This document shows, in pieces, positions 1-10,800 of a DNA stretch of 64,000 nt. The stretch spans positions 620,001 through 684,000 of the forward strand of contig NC_091046.1 in the NCBI RefSeq assembly GCF_963966145.1, written 5' to 3'. How positions within the stretch are numbered: position 1 is the first letter of the stretch; each line of letters opens with the position of its first letter. The position numbers were made by a program, and so were the translations under genes. The notes beneath the pieces are model-generated. The model searched no databases. It saw nothing but the letters and a program-made list of their open reading frames with translations, and was not told the DNA's origin. The DNA comes from Tenebrio molitor (taxonomy: Eukaryota; Arthropoda; Insecta; Coleoptera; Tenebrionidae).

Positions 1-298
1 CGGAAACAATCAAAACATTCGACATTTTAAAATTACAAACCTACTGTCACGGTGTGTGATGTGTGAACAGAGTTGTTCTATGGTGTGAACATTAGATCTA
101 CTCTCCCAACCCACAATGTTTTGTGCTTCTTTGTACATAAAAATATTGAATGAAACATTATAATTTAATCAAAATTATGTACAATTGCTTTTATAAAATA
201 ATATGTTTAGTTTTATTGGTTTTATTACTCATAAATAAATATTTTTAAGAAGAGGTAGTTCAAGAGGGTTATTTGAATCCCACGTGATCAGAAACAAA

Positions 299-333
299 TT
301 GGCGCGTTGCACGGATTGCCCGTTGGCGGGAAA
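299..333 (+). promoter_or_regulatory. Two E2F-like sites upstream of Cdc6
   Basis: TTGGCGCG lies at 299-306 and TTGGCGGGAAA at 323-333, about 180-215 bp upstream of the Cdc6 start codon. Both fit the E2F/DP consensus TTTSGCGS in its common TTGGCGC/G form. Cdc6 is a classic E2F target in animals, so the paired sites fit S-phase regulation. The sites are seen in the sequence; their use is inferred. Confidence 0.6.
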
Positions 334-513
334 CTGTCAGAAGTCTGGAAGTTATTTGTTCTGACGTTGACTCATTAAAAGTTCATTATCATCTATTTCT
401 GTGATAAAAGTGTAGTCAAAACTTTCTCCAATCGTTAAAAAGAGTTTTTCTGTGAGTGCTGTGCAGTTTGCACGGATTTTGTTTTGTGCTTTGGCAAGAA
501 TAAGAGTCAAAAA

Positions 514-2833
514 ATGACTTCAGAACCGCCGGTACGACGATCGACAAGATTATCGGCCAAAGTGAATTCCACCAGATCCAGAAGAATAGCGACCAATCCT
601 CCACTGATTATATCTTCAGACAACGAGGACGACGAGGTAGTGGTGTCTTTAGGACACAAAGAAAAAAGCATGACCAGCACCAGACCCAGGAGACTAGTCA
701 CTAAACCTCCACCGATTATACCTTCAGAGAGTGAGGTCGAGGACGAAGATGACGAGAGGGTGTATTTAATACCGAAGCAAAAACTCCTGACCAGACCCAG
801 GAGACTAGTCAATAAACGTCCATCGATCATATCTTCAGACAGTGACGTCGACAACGACGACGAGGTCGTGTTTTTGGAACCCGAGCCTCCCGTTTTGATA
901 GATTTGACTGAGCCCCCCGCGCCCGTTTTATTAGATTTGACTGGACCCACAATCAAAAATATAGATCTCAATCCTGTCATAGTGCTGTCCAAGATGCCGA
1001 TGAACCCGCAAGCACGTGAACGGTCGACGGACAGCGAAATCGAGAAAACACTGTCCAAAGAGCCTCTCCGTACGCCCCAGAAGACCAAGTCGCGAAGCAC
1101 AGGAAGCGACAAATTCGTGACTCCCCCAAAACAGAGAAAAATCGACAGCGAAAACGACGAAAATGTCCCTCTGACCTCCCCCGTCACTCCCACCGTTCTG
1201 CTAGAGAAGCTCTCCTTGGTGGCTTCTGAGGAGAAAAACAACAGGAGAAAGCTGTTCGAAGAGAACGATTTGTATCTGAACGCGAGACGGGCGTTGCACA
1301 GCACGTGTCCCACCACCATGCCCGGGCGGCAGAAGGAGCTGGACGAGCTGAAAGGGTTCATATTGGGACACGTGGACAAAGGGACGTCGGGCACGTTGTA
1401 TATCAGCGGCCCCCCTGGAACGGGAAAAACGGCCTCCCTGAACTTGATCCTGGAGGACTCGAAGATCTTGGCGGAAATCAGTCAGGTTTACGTGAACTGT
1501 ACTTCGATAAAATCGTCAGGATCGATATTTTCACGAATCGCGAAAGACTTGGGAGTGAAGTCGGGTGGAAATAGCGAAAAGGAGTACATCAGTGCCGTCG
1601 AGAAGCATCTGCAAAGGCCCCACAAGACAATGTAAGTGAAAAAATGTCATATAGTTGAGGTTATGTAGTTCTTTGCGAATTTAAAGATGGCGGCCAGATG
1701 ACGTCACACGCACAAAAGGTTATGGAGTTTTGTAGAGAAAATGGTTTTTCTTTTGGTTTTCCCCTTTTGTCAATTGTATTTCACTATTTCTCAAAACTGT
1801 TTCATATTTAGGTCACTTTGACATTTAATATAGGTAGGAAATAGTTCTGAGAAGTAGTGAAATACTATTGACAAAAGAGGAAAACCAAAAGAAAAACACT
1901 GTAAATTCCGAGTTGGATATGTTTTGTTTTCGTTTTTCTTTGGGATTCTCTAGTTTTTTTTTTTTTGTAATCAGTCTTCTCGTGTTGGACGAGATCGACC
2001 AGTTGGAAAGCAAACGGCAGTCAGTGCTGTACACCATCTTCGAGTGGCCCGCCATCCCCAACTCTAGACTGATGCTGGTGGGCATCGCCAACGCCCTGGA
2101 CTTGACCGACCGCATCCTGCCGCGCCTCCAGGCCAGGTGCGAGCTGAAGCCGCAACTGATGCACTTCGCCCCCTACACCAAGCAACAACTAGTGGAGATA
2201 TTCACCAGTCGACTGAGAGACGCCGGCGTCTTGGACATCTTCTCGCCGGTGGCGCTGCAAATGCTCGCCGGGAAAGTGGCGGCGGTGTCGGGAGACGTGC
2301 GCAGAGCGCTCGACATAGGGCGGCGCGTGGTGGAGCTGGTCGACAAGAGAAGGACCGGCGACGGCGTCCTCAAGGCCGTCGAGAATCTCGCCGAAGAACT
2401 GGAGAGCGAGAAGAAAATCGAGAGCGTGGACCTGAAGGAGGTGGTGAGCGTCCTGAACAGCGTGTACGGGACGACGCAGAGTTTCGACGACGAGGTGGAC
2501 GACGCCTTCCCCTTGCAGCAGAAGATAGTGGTATGTTCGTTGTTGCTGATCTTGAACAAGGCGAAGAACAAGGACGTGACGGTGGGACGCTTGCACGACG
2601 TCTACAGGAGGGTGTGTTCCAAGAGGAACATTCAAGTGGTGGATCAGGGGGAGTTCGTGGGGTTGTGTGCGTTGATCGAGACCAGGGGGATCATCAGGAT
2701 CATCAAGAAAAAGGATCCGAGGATGCACAAAGTGAGTCTGGTGTGGGACCAGGAAGAGGTCGTGGCGGCTCTGAGAGATAAGCAGCTGATGTCGACGATT
2801 ATCGAAGATGGTAGTTGCTTAGGGAAAATGTGA
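514..2833 (+). CDS. Cdc6: Cell division control protein 6 (replication licensing AAA+ ATPase)
   Basis: Exons 514-1631 and 1975-2833 (658 residues). The intron has GTAAGT and a polypyrimidine-CAG acceptor, and the join restores a Walker B motif (LLVLDEID near residue 378). Walker A GPPGTGKT is at residues about 299-306, followed by the Cdc6 signature GIANALDLTDRILPRLQAR and a C-terminal winged-helix region. Cdc6 works with ORC and Cdt1 to load the MCM helicase in G1. I chose Cdc6 over Orc1 because of the FEWP and DRILPRLQAR text and the lack of a BAH domain. The N terminus is disordered, with three tandem repeats, two V-L-x-DLT motifs, CDK-type sites (TPPK, TPQK) and a cyclin-binding-like RRKLF. 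The start is the first ATG in frame. A poly(A) signal AATAAA is at 2983-2988. Confidence 0.93.
1744..1897. repeat. Foldback repeat inside the Cdc6 intron
   Basis: Bases 1744-1803 and 1838-1897 are inverted copies of each other over 60 bases with about 5 mismatches, separated by a 34-base spacer. The element fills about half of the 343-bp intron. It resembles a small MITE, or would form a strong hairpin in the pre-mRNA. No target duplication was identified. Confidence 0.8.
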
Positions 2834-2982
2834 TTTATTTTTAGCTCAGACGAGTTTTTAGCGAAACGATTTTTTTAATTTGTAAGTTACGTTTTCACTT
2901 TTGATTTTTTTACAAAACTGTTGATTAGTAAGAGATGAAAATGAAAAAGTTACTAGAAAATTATAACTTTGAAGATTTATTC

Positions 2983-2988
2983 AATAAA
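2983..2988 (+). terminator. Poly(A) signal of Cdc6
   Basis: AATAAA lies 150 bp past the Cdc6 stop codon, in AT-rich DNA. Confidence 0.6.
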
Positions 2989-3323
2989 AATGAAATTGTG
3001 TAATCTCTTTTTTTGCATTAACCGCTGGTCCTCGTGAAACCTTGAACACCGAACTTGACAATCCATTTTGAGATATAACTAAATACGCAGAGCAAAAAAA
3101 AAATATGTATATACATTTTTTCTTCAAACGTCCGTAAATTATGACATTCTGCTGCATTGATAATGCTAAAGTGTCACTTCATTGACATGGCATTTAACGA
3201 GCTGACGAGCGGCAGATAAAGTTATTATCTGCTGGTTTGTCTGCCTCACTGCGTTCGGCAGCCAATCTACCAGCCGCAGCACATAAAACTTCATGTTTGC
3301 TCCTCATAACATAATATACTATT

Positions 3324-3520
3324 AAAATCTGGCTAGTATGAGCGTTAAGGTAATAAAAAAATAATTTACTTTATCTATCCTTGCTGTTAAATTAGCATTT
3401 TATCTACCCTTACGGTTAAAATGCCACTTGACCTTTTGATTTGAATAGATAAAAGTACATTTTAACATTTGCTACAGAAAAACTTTATTACCCTGACAAC
3501 GCTCATGCTAACGAGATTTT
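3324..3520. mobile_element. MITE-like element with terminal inverted repeats of about 33 bp
   Basis: The left end (3324-3356) begins AAAATCTGGCTAGTATGAGC. The reverse complement of the right end (about 3483-3520) begins AAAATCTCGTTAGCATGAGC. They match over about 33 positions with a few differences and a small gap. The 125-base interior is AT-rich and non-coding, and no target duplication is certain. Confidence 0.65.
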
Positions 3521-3552
3521 AAAACCTGAATGATTAGTAATTATTTAAAAAA

Positions 3553-3705
3553 AATAGTATATAACGGTATTAGGCCGATATGGGTTATATAACAGATGAG
3601 GTTGAGATATTGTAAAATCGAGGCGGAGCCGAGATTTTATAATCAACCGGGTCTGTTATATCCACATCGGCCGTATGTTGTTTTATAGTTTTCTTTATAC
3701 CAATA
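3553..3705. repeat. Palindromic element, GAG-core family
   Basis: A long imperfect palindrome with outer stem GGCCGAT...ATCGGCC and inner stem TTGTAAAATC/GATTTTATAA closing on the loop GAGGCGGAGCCGAG. The left flank AAATAGTATATAAC and right flank GTATGTTGTTTTATAG resemble the ends of other palindromes in this window. Confidence 0.65.
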
Positions 3706-3946
3706 ATACTTAACATTTATCTGTAAGACTGACATTTCTCTTTACTTCAAAAATTAAATTTAGTTGTCATTTGTGCCGTAACCGTAGCAACGGCAGCAAA
3801 AATAACGGCCTCGGTCTGATAATTTTGAATAACGGCCTAGACTGTTATAGGTTCATATCAATCAAGCATTGAGTACTGATAAATCCTAATAACAGTATGG
3901 TATAAAGAAAATGTTTTAATAATAAAATACAAACGCTATAGAAAAA

Positions 3947-4082
3947 AAATGAATATTATACACGACGATAAAGTTTAATTTATCTTTGAAAGCGTTTTTT
4001 AGCGTGTCGACTAACGTCTCGACGCTAAAAAACGCTCTCAAAGATAAAATACAATTTTTTCGTCTTGTATAATAAATAACTA
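3947..4082. repeat. Palindromic element, GAG-core family, near-perfect arms
   Basis: The two arms, each about 60 bases, pair around a centre near 4015. For example, TTATCTTTGAAAGCGTTTTT on the left pairs with the reverse complement of AAAAACGCTCTCAAAGATAA on the right. The right end TAATAAATAACTATTT matches the shared end motif of the family. It is non-coding. Confidence 0.75.
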
Positions 4083-5101
4083 TTTCTCCAACATTTTTTT
4101 TTATTGACGGAGTAGTAACCGTTATTCCCTACAATGTTATCAGTTATCACTTGTAAGAGTGAAGTGCTTTTACTCATATGAAAATGACTATTATTAATGT
4201 GACGAAGTGTTTTACGAGTACACTATCTGAAACTTTTCCCTATAACATTTTGCAAGATTCGCAAAAGTTTTCCAACATTTTTTGCCCTACAATTTTTACT
4301 AAACGTGTCGTTTTGTGTGATTAATTGATTATAAATATGTATAACTGGTCTCCTTTTTTTGTGACCACGAGAATTTTAATTTTTGTTACTTAGAACGAGA
4401 CGCTTCTGAAAGCTCTAACAAATCGAAACATGAATAGCCACAAAACAGAGCGACAAAACCTTACTATGAATGAAATAAAAACACTTTAAATACAAAGAGC
4501 TGCAAAAACGTGTAAGATAATTAAGAGTGAAAACCAAGTGAAAGGAAAAGTCAAAACAAAAACCATAACTAAACAGTAGGTACCAAACGTACTTACAATT
4601 ACTACATGCGTTTCCTTAGATGTACTCGTAATGCTTAACTCATTTTTATATTAAAAAAAACAACTCAGCACAAAAACCAACATAATATTAAACAATTAAT
4701 TCAATGAATGAAAATCTTTTTTCGTGTTCGTTTCGTGGGATATACACTTCTGGACAAAATTAAAGAACCACCAATAAAAATTAAGTACTTGATTAAAGTC
4801 TCATTGATCTTAATAGAATTCACACGTGTCTTAGTTAAGTGTATATTGCATTATTTTTATAGATAGTATGCCATGAAGAAATGAACAAAGGTAATGCACT
4901 TGTTTTCAAAATAACAAATGTCAACAAAAAAAAAAAAATAGGTAGGTACTTGTTAGAGATACGGTTTTGAGTTGTTTTACTGTACTAAAGCGTTGATTTT
5001 ATCTTTACGAAAGTACAAAATCTTTTTTTTTTTAATTTGAAATTGTCAAATTGAACGTCAGATTTTGGAAGTACTGTCGCAAGCAAAATCATGATTTGAC
5101 A

Positions 5102-5448
5102 CAATGGAAAATGCTCCATTGTAAAACGGTCGTCAAAATCATAACCTATTGTATGACATTAATTGACATTTGGTGCGATTCTGTTTTAAAATTTACAACA
5201 TTTACAACAAGGTTGTAGTTGCTATGATATGAAGCTGTTGATTGGTTGGATCTTGGATCTACGCAAAATCAATGTTGTTCAATAATAATATTGCTAAATT
5301 TTGAAACAGAATCGCATTAATCAGTTAATTAATTTTTTTGACATTTTGTTGACATGGGCATAATCAGGCAGGGAAATTTTTTCATTTGTGACAGTCTAAC
5401 CAAATTTTGAAATGACATTGACGACCAGAATTTTTTGCTCGCGACAGT
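5102..5448. repeat. Dispersed repeat, copy 1, interrupted by an insertion
   Basis: Begins CAATGGAAAATGCTCCATTG and ends CTCGCGACAGTA. A second copy at 59051-59252 is uninterrupted. After removing the insertion at 5175-5315, the two copies are about 206 and 202 bp and read closely alike from end to end. Confidence 0.8.
5175..5315. mobile_element. Nested 141-bp MITE with 20-bp inverted repeats
   Basis: The ends GCGATTCTGTTTTAAAATTT and AAATTTTGAAACAGAATCGC are inverted copies with one mismatch. The segment is missing from the paralogous repeat at 59051-59252, which serves as an empty site. There is no coding capacity. The target duplication is unclear. Confidence 0.75.
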
Positions 5449-7680
5449 ATTTTCTTACCGTTCTGTGCCCAGTGTTCAATTATAACATTTATTGTTCGGT
5501 TTTTGATTGTCGTGTTTAGTTTCGTTGTGTTCATTTTTTTTTAATTGTTAGTTTCGTTTCGTGATTTCTGTAATCACTCTGTAACACTATTACAGTTTCC
5601 CATAACGCGCAAGGTCGTGACATCTATCGATATTTTGTCTTTTTTCCGGACGCAAGGTTTTGAGCACGACTTGTTATTACGATCAGCGCAGACGACGCTT
5701 TTTTCAAACATCGAACCTGTCTGGTTTTGGTTTATTTTTGCTGTATCTGATTGAAAAAAATATTTCATATGCTTCTACGTTGTACTTTTCAAAAAAATAA
5801 AGTGTCTAGAGTAACAACCCGACGTGTTTTTATTTTTCATTTCATAGGAAGTCAGCCTTGATCTACCGGAAGCCCAAAATCTTTTGTTGAGACAATGATT
5901 CTGCCACTTAACAGGGAACAACTTTGCATCAATGAGTTATGACGATTTCTTCTGCGACAAGAAATTAATTGTGGCTCCCGAACGAGATCGAAAATGTTGT
6001 ACAGTCGGATGCAAAACGTTTTGGTCGTCAATGTCACTAAAAAATTATTCGTTTATGTCAGAATTTTGTAATTTACACTGTGTAATCAAGACTTACTGTC
6101 ATCAAAGTGTCAAAAATAATTTAAACGTCAATTAAAGTAGCACCATGAGCCTGACGTCGCCGCCCAATGTCACAAATCACAATTAAACGTCAAATAAATA
6201 ATGTAAAGGTTAAGATCGATTTACAATTGAGTATTTCAAAGTTTGTCAAAAAATGACATTGACAACCAAAACGTTTTGTATTTAACTGTACCGTAGACAG
6301 ACGTACGTCTGTCTTTGTTGGTATCGCAGGTTCGCTAATCCCTTGCAAAAAACCGATAATTGATATTGAAATTTAAATAGCAATTTCTTCACGTTGACCT
6401 AACACGCTGCAACACAATGAAGGAGACCGCTCGAGGCGATAATTTTCGTTGGAATCGAAAATGATCCGATGCAATTCGGCCGATCCAAACCGATCAACAT
6501 TTCACAAAATAATGCGTAAGTGGGCGTAACACGAAGTTACGAATAAAGCAGATATCGATTAGTATTCACCGGAAAAAATGATCGTCGTTCGGCACTTGCC
6601 CTCGACGATTCGTAAATTTTTCGAAAATCCTCACCGACCCGCGATTCGCGATTGTTTGACGAAAAACTATCCGATCCCCGCCAAAAATCATGTCTTGTAT
6701 TATTGATGTCACGTGACTAGCAGACAGTCAGACACTAGTTTTGAGGCATGATGGCGCCAAACGTCGATGGAAATATTTGCATACGTTTTGTGTCGATTTA
6801 GGACTGTTTCGGATCGAGTTTGGCACTCGACGAGTTGTCTTTTTGAAAATTTTCGATTTAATTTTGACTCGACTTGGCGCTTCTCGATCTATCGCGGTCG
6901 CCTTGGAATGTGTAATGAGGACATATTGGTTATGGAAGAGAGAGACGGAGACAACCGGATTGTTACTTTCATTTGGCGAATGTTCGATCGGTGGGCGAAA
7001 AATCGAACCCCGATGACTGGATTTCGTCAACTGACGGTCGAGATTTCCCTCTGGAACGTTTTCTGGATCGGGTCGTGGGGTTTTTCCGGATATCGCCAAT
7101 AAAAAAACGAGATGAAGATATTTTTGTTGGTCTGAGCTGGTATGTCGACTGGCGATGGTAGCGACCCCTATATTGTCAATGTTGTTAGGCTTACCAAATG
7201 GAGTCTAATGGAGTCGATTTAATAAAAATTCTCTGAAAATCAATCGAAATGATGAAAAACCTCAAAGAAATGGTAACAAATCGAACCGTTGTCGAACTGA
7301 GTTTATGTTAAAATAGTGCTGAATACAGTGTGTGCCAGTGATAGCTTCAAAGTGGAAATGTTTACAATGTAGACATGGGAGCCACCTCTGCTGTTTGTCA
7401 ATCTTTTCCGCAACATTATCGTCTGTTTTGGACGAATCGAACGCTCTTCATCACGGAAATTACCACCGAGACGCTGATCAGATGAATTCCGTTTTTTGTT
7501 GGAGCCTCTAGAAGGCCCTAATCTCGCCACCAATACATAGCCAAAGGCTATGTGCAACATTTTTATTTCGTTTTTGCGCCAATAATCGAACCAGTACCCG
7601 TCGAAACTGACCACTAGAGCTGTCACTGGACATGCTGGACCACCAACAAACCCTCAATTAACTCACCTTTTGCGTTGCAG

Positions 7681-7820
7681 ACATAAACCAATACCCTAGC
7701 TGAACCCGTTCCGGATAACTATGTAGTAAGTACAAACCTAACCCCCAATCCCCGACTCCTCACGATAAACGACCGTTTTTAGGTTAGGCAGAGTTGACAC
7801 TGCCTGCACAATACAGTGCG
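7681..7820 (+). other. Possible 5' UTR exons of rhinoceros
   Basis: A good acceptor (CTTTTGCGTTGCAG) precedes 7681-7725, which ends at GTAAGTAC. A second acceptor (GACCGTTTTTAG) opens 7783, just upstream of the start codon at 7821. The structure suggests non-coding leader exons but rests on splice consensus only. Confidence 0.35.
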
Positions 7821-10800
7821 ATGTCACAGAGAGTCAAAAGGCCTAACCGTTCAGATGATGGATCAGTACCAGTTAAAAGGCGCAAAGTGAGTAGTTTTCC
7901 GTGGATTTTTAGACACGATTCTGACTTATCTCGCTTGTCCAGCGTACGGCGGCGGAGGAGGAGGAAGCGGCCTCCTTGGCCGCATGGCAGCCTCGGTCCA
8001 ACGACCTAAAGAGCATCTACAACCGCACGACGACCGAGGCACCGGCCGAATTGTTCCGCAAAGATTTGATCAGTGCAATGAAACTGCCTGATTCGGAACC
8101 TCTGGCTTCCAATGAGTATTGGGTCATCATCGACCAGTGGAAGCAAGAATGGGAGAGGGGGGTTCAAGTGCCGGTCAACCCTGATTCCTTGCCGGAACCA
8201 AGCGTTACCGTCACCCATTGCACCCCCATGAAGCTCCAGCACGAGTTCAAACTGTAAGCATTTGGCCAACTCAGTTATTTTGCATGCGAAGGAGGAATTA
8301 CGTTAAGAGTGACCGACCTCAGTGACGTCAGAGCAGACAAGAAGTGACAATTAATGCTTGCCAATCAGACTAGTTTTGAAGTTGTAACAACCAATGGTTT
8401 GAAAGTGTCAATTTTTTTGTTTTAACAAATGTAGGCGAGGTTTTTTTTTTGAACAAAAACAATCAGTTGTCCAAAATAAATAATACGTTGACTAAATTTG
8501 TACCGAATGTCAGCTGTCAATTTTAGAATATTCAGAGGCAGGAATCTGGGTGTCAAAAAAACAACCATTTTTTTCATATATTTTATCATTTATTGGTAGA
8601 ATTGTACACGAAACAATAACAACAAAAATATTTCGTGTGTTAGTTATGACTCGTTTCAGTTGTTATTTATAAAGAATTTTAATTGAGAACGGTGTAATGA
8701 TAATTGTCTGAAGTCGGTGCGTAAATTGCTTACTCATATTTCAACCGTTGTGATTTTAGTTGCAGATGTTCGCACATTTATTTGGTAACAAAATGTACAA
8801 AAAGGCTCTTTGGACGTGGAACCTGGACTATTGTATAAAAAAAAAATGAAAAGCGGAAATGATGGACGGCTCAAACAAAATTTAAAATGCAACTAAAAAC
8901 CAATCAAGTTTTTCGACACGATTGTGATTTAATATTGTTTTGATTGGAAAATTCCATAAAAAAATATTTAATCGTCAAACGAACGGCGAGCACGTTGAAA
9001 ATTAAGATGTTCAAAGAAAAGTTTTCCATGCACGCGGTCGTATTTTGTCTTGTCCGGTGCAATTGGACACGTTTTTATACGAATTTGGTTGTTTTCAGGC
9101 CGAAAAACAAGTACATCCGAATCACGAAGGACGAGAACTTCAAGATCGAAGAGCACGTCTTGTCGAACGCCCCGGCCCAGTCGGAGGCCGCCTGTTCCTA
9201 CGACCTGGACGAGTGCGATGTCTCTTGGTTGCGCACCCTGAACGCCGAACGCGCCACGTCCGGCCAATCCCCCGTTTACGAAGACCAACTCGAGCGGGTG
9301 ATCGAACAATTCGAGCTCTCCTGCTGGGACAAGATCCAGTCGATCTTGCGCAACGAGGAGGGCCTCGGCATCGAATACGACGAGAACGTCATCTGCGACG
9401 TGTGCCGGTCGCCCGACTCCGAAGAGGGCAACGAGATGGTGTTTTGTGATAGTTGTAACATTTGTGTTCACCAGGCGTGTTACGGCATCACTCGGATACC
9501 CGAGGGACAATGGTTGTGTTGTACTTGTAACCTGGGCAAGCGACCCAAGTGCGTTCTCTGTCCGAACAAAGGCGGGGCGATGAAGTGCACGCGGTCGGGA
9601 CAAAAGTGGGCGCACGTCTCTTGCGCCCTCTGGATACCGGAAGTGAGCATCGGTTGCGTAGAAAAAATGGAACCCATCACGAAAATCTCGAGCATTCCGA
9701 CCAGCCGGTGGGCGCTGATCTGCGTCCTATGTCGGGAGAGGGTGGGGGCGTGCATCCAGTGCTCGGTGAAGACGTGCAAGACCGCCTATCACGTGACGTG
9801 CGCCTTCAAACACGGACTCGAGATGCGAGCCATCATCGAAGACGAGAACGCCGACGACGGCGTCAAATTGCGATCGTACTGCGAGAAACACAGCAAGTCC
9901 AGCAAGAAGGAGAAGAGCGTCTGTTCCGGTTCCGAAGATGACGATTCCAAAAGGAAGAAACGGAAAGACATGACTTCCGAGGAGAAGAATCAGGCGAGGG
10001 CGGCTCGCCTCCAAGAGATAGAGGCCGAGTTTTACAAGCACGTTTCCATCAAGGACGTCAGCATACACCTGGACGTCGACAACGACGCCCTCCACTACAT
10101 CTACAACTATTGGAAATTGAAACGGAAAGCGGGCAACAACAAGCCGCTCCTACCCCCCAAATCGGAAGACGTCGACATGCTCTCTCACAAACGCGAACAA
10201 GCCGACCTGGAGAAGATGAAGATGTTCGTACAGCTGAGACAAGACTTGGAGAGGGTCAGGAACCTGTGTTACATGGTGAGCAGGAGAGAGAAGCTCTCCA
10301 GGAGCTTCTTCAGGTTACGGGAGCAGACTTTCCACAAGCAGGCCGCCGTTCTGGAGGCAGCTCCCAACTTGCCCAACGTCGTGGTGCAAGCGGTCATCGA
10401 AGCCAACCACGGACCTTCCATCTACGACCGCATCTATTCGCACGAAGAAGCCGAAGATCACACCACAGATTTCGACAGAATCTTGGCAAGAATCGCCGGA
10501 ATCAAATCGCCGACCGAGTCGAGCGACGAGAAGAAACCCGAATTGAACGGCTTGTTCAAAGACAAGAACCCATACAAGAAAGTCTACTTCAACGGAACTT
10601 CGAAACGAAGAAGCGGAAGCCTGTACGGAAGCAGCACGTCGAGCAGCGACGAAAAGGATAACCGTTTGAACGCAGCTAGCACATCCGAAGAAGACGACAA
10701 GACGAAGGTGAAAAAATCGACACCCCGGAAAGCAAACAACAACAACAACAAAGCCGCAGACAGGAGAAGAAAAAGACACAGCGCCTCGAGCAAGATCGAG

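Larger units (their letters stand above)
2989..7680. other. Intergenic region between Cdc6 and rhinoceros
   Basis: No convincing coding exon is seen. The stretch holds a MITE at about 3324-3520, palindromes at about 3553-3705 and 3947-4082, and a repeat at 5102-5448 with a nested insertion (each listed separately). The parts around 4100-5090 and 5450-6600 are AT-rich with nothing recognised. Short open frames at 5545-5754 and 6741-7102 have no family resemblance. Confidence 0.6.

Noticed and set aside
507..1394. 295-codon minus-strand frame over Cdc6
   Set aside because: A mirror of the acidic/basic Cdc6 N terminus with no recognisable domain.
6728..7161. Overlapping open frames on both strands upstream of rhinoceros
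   Set aside because: Frames of 60-120 codons in four readings, none like a known protein. Possibly leader or promoter DNA.
8944..9098. In-frame extension upstream of rhinoceros exon 3
   Set aside because: It is intron. The acceptor at 9098 joins exon 2 in the right phase and restores a sequence known from fly Rno.
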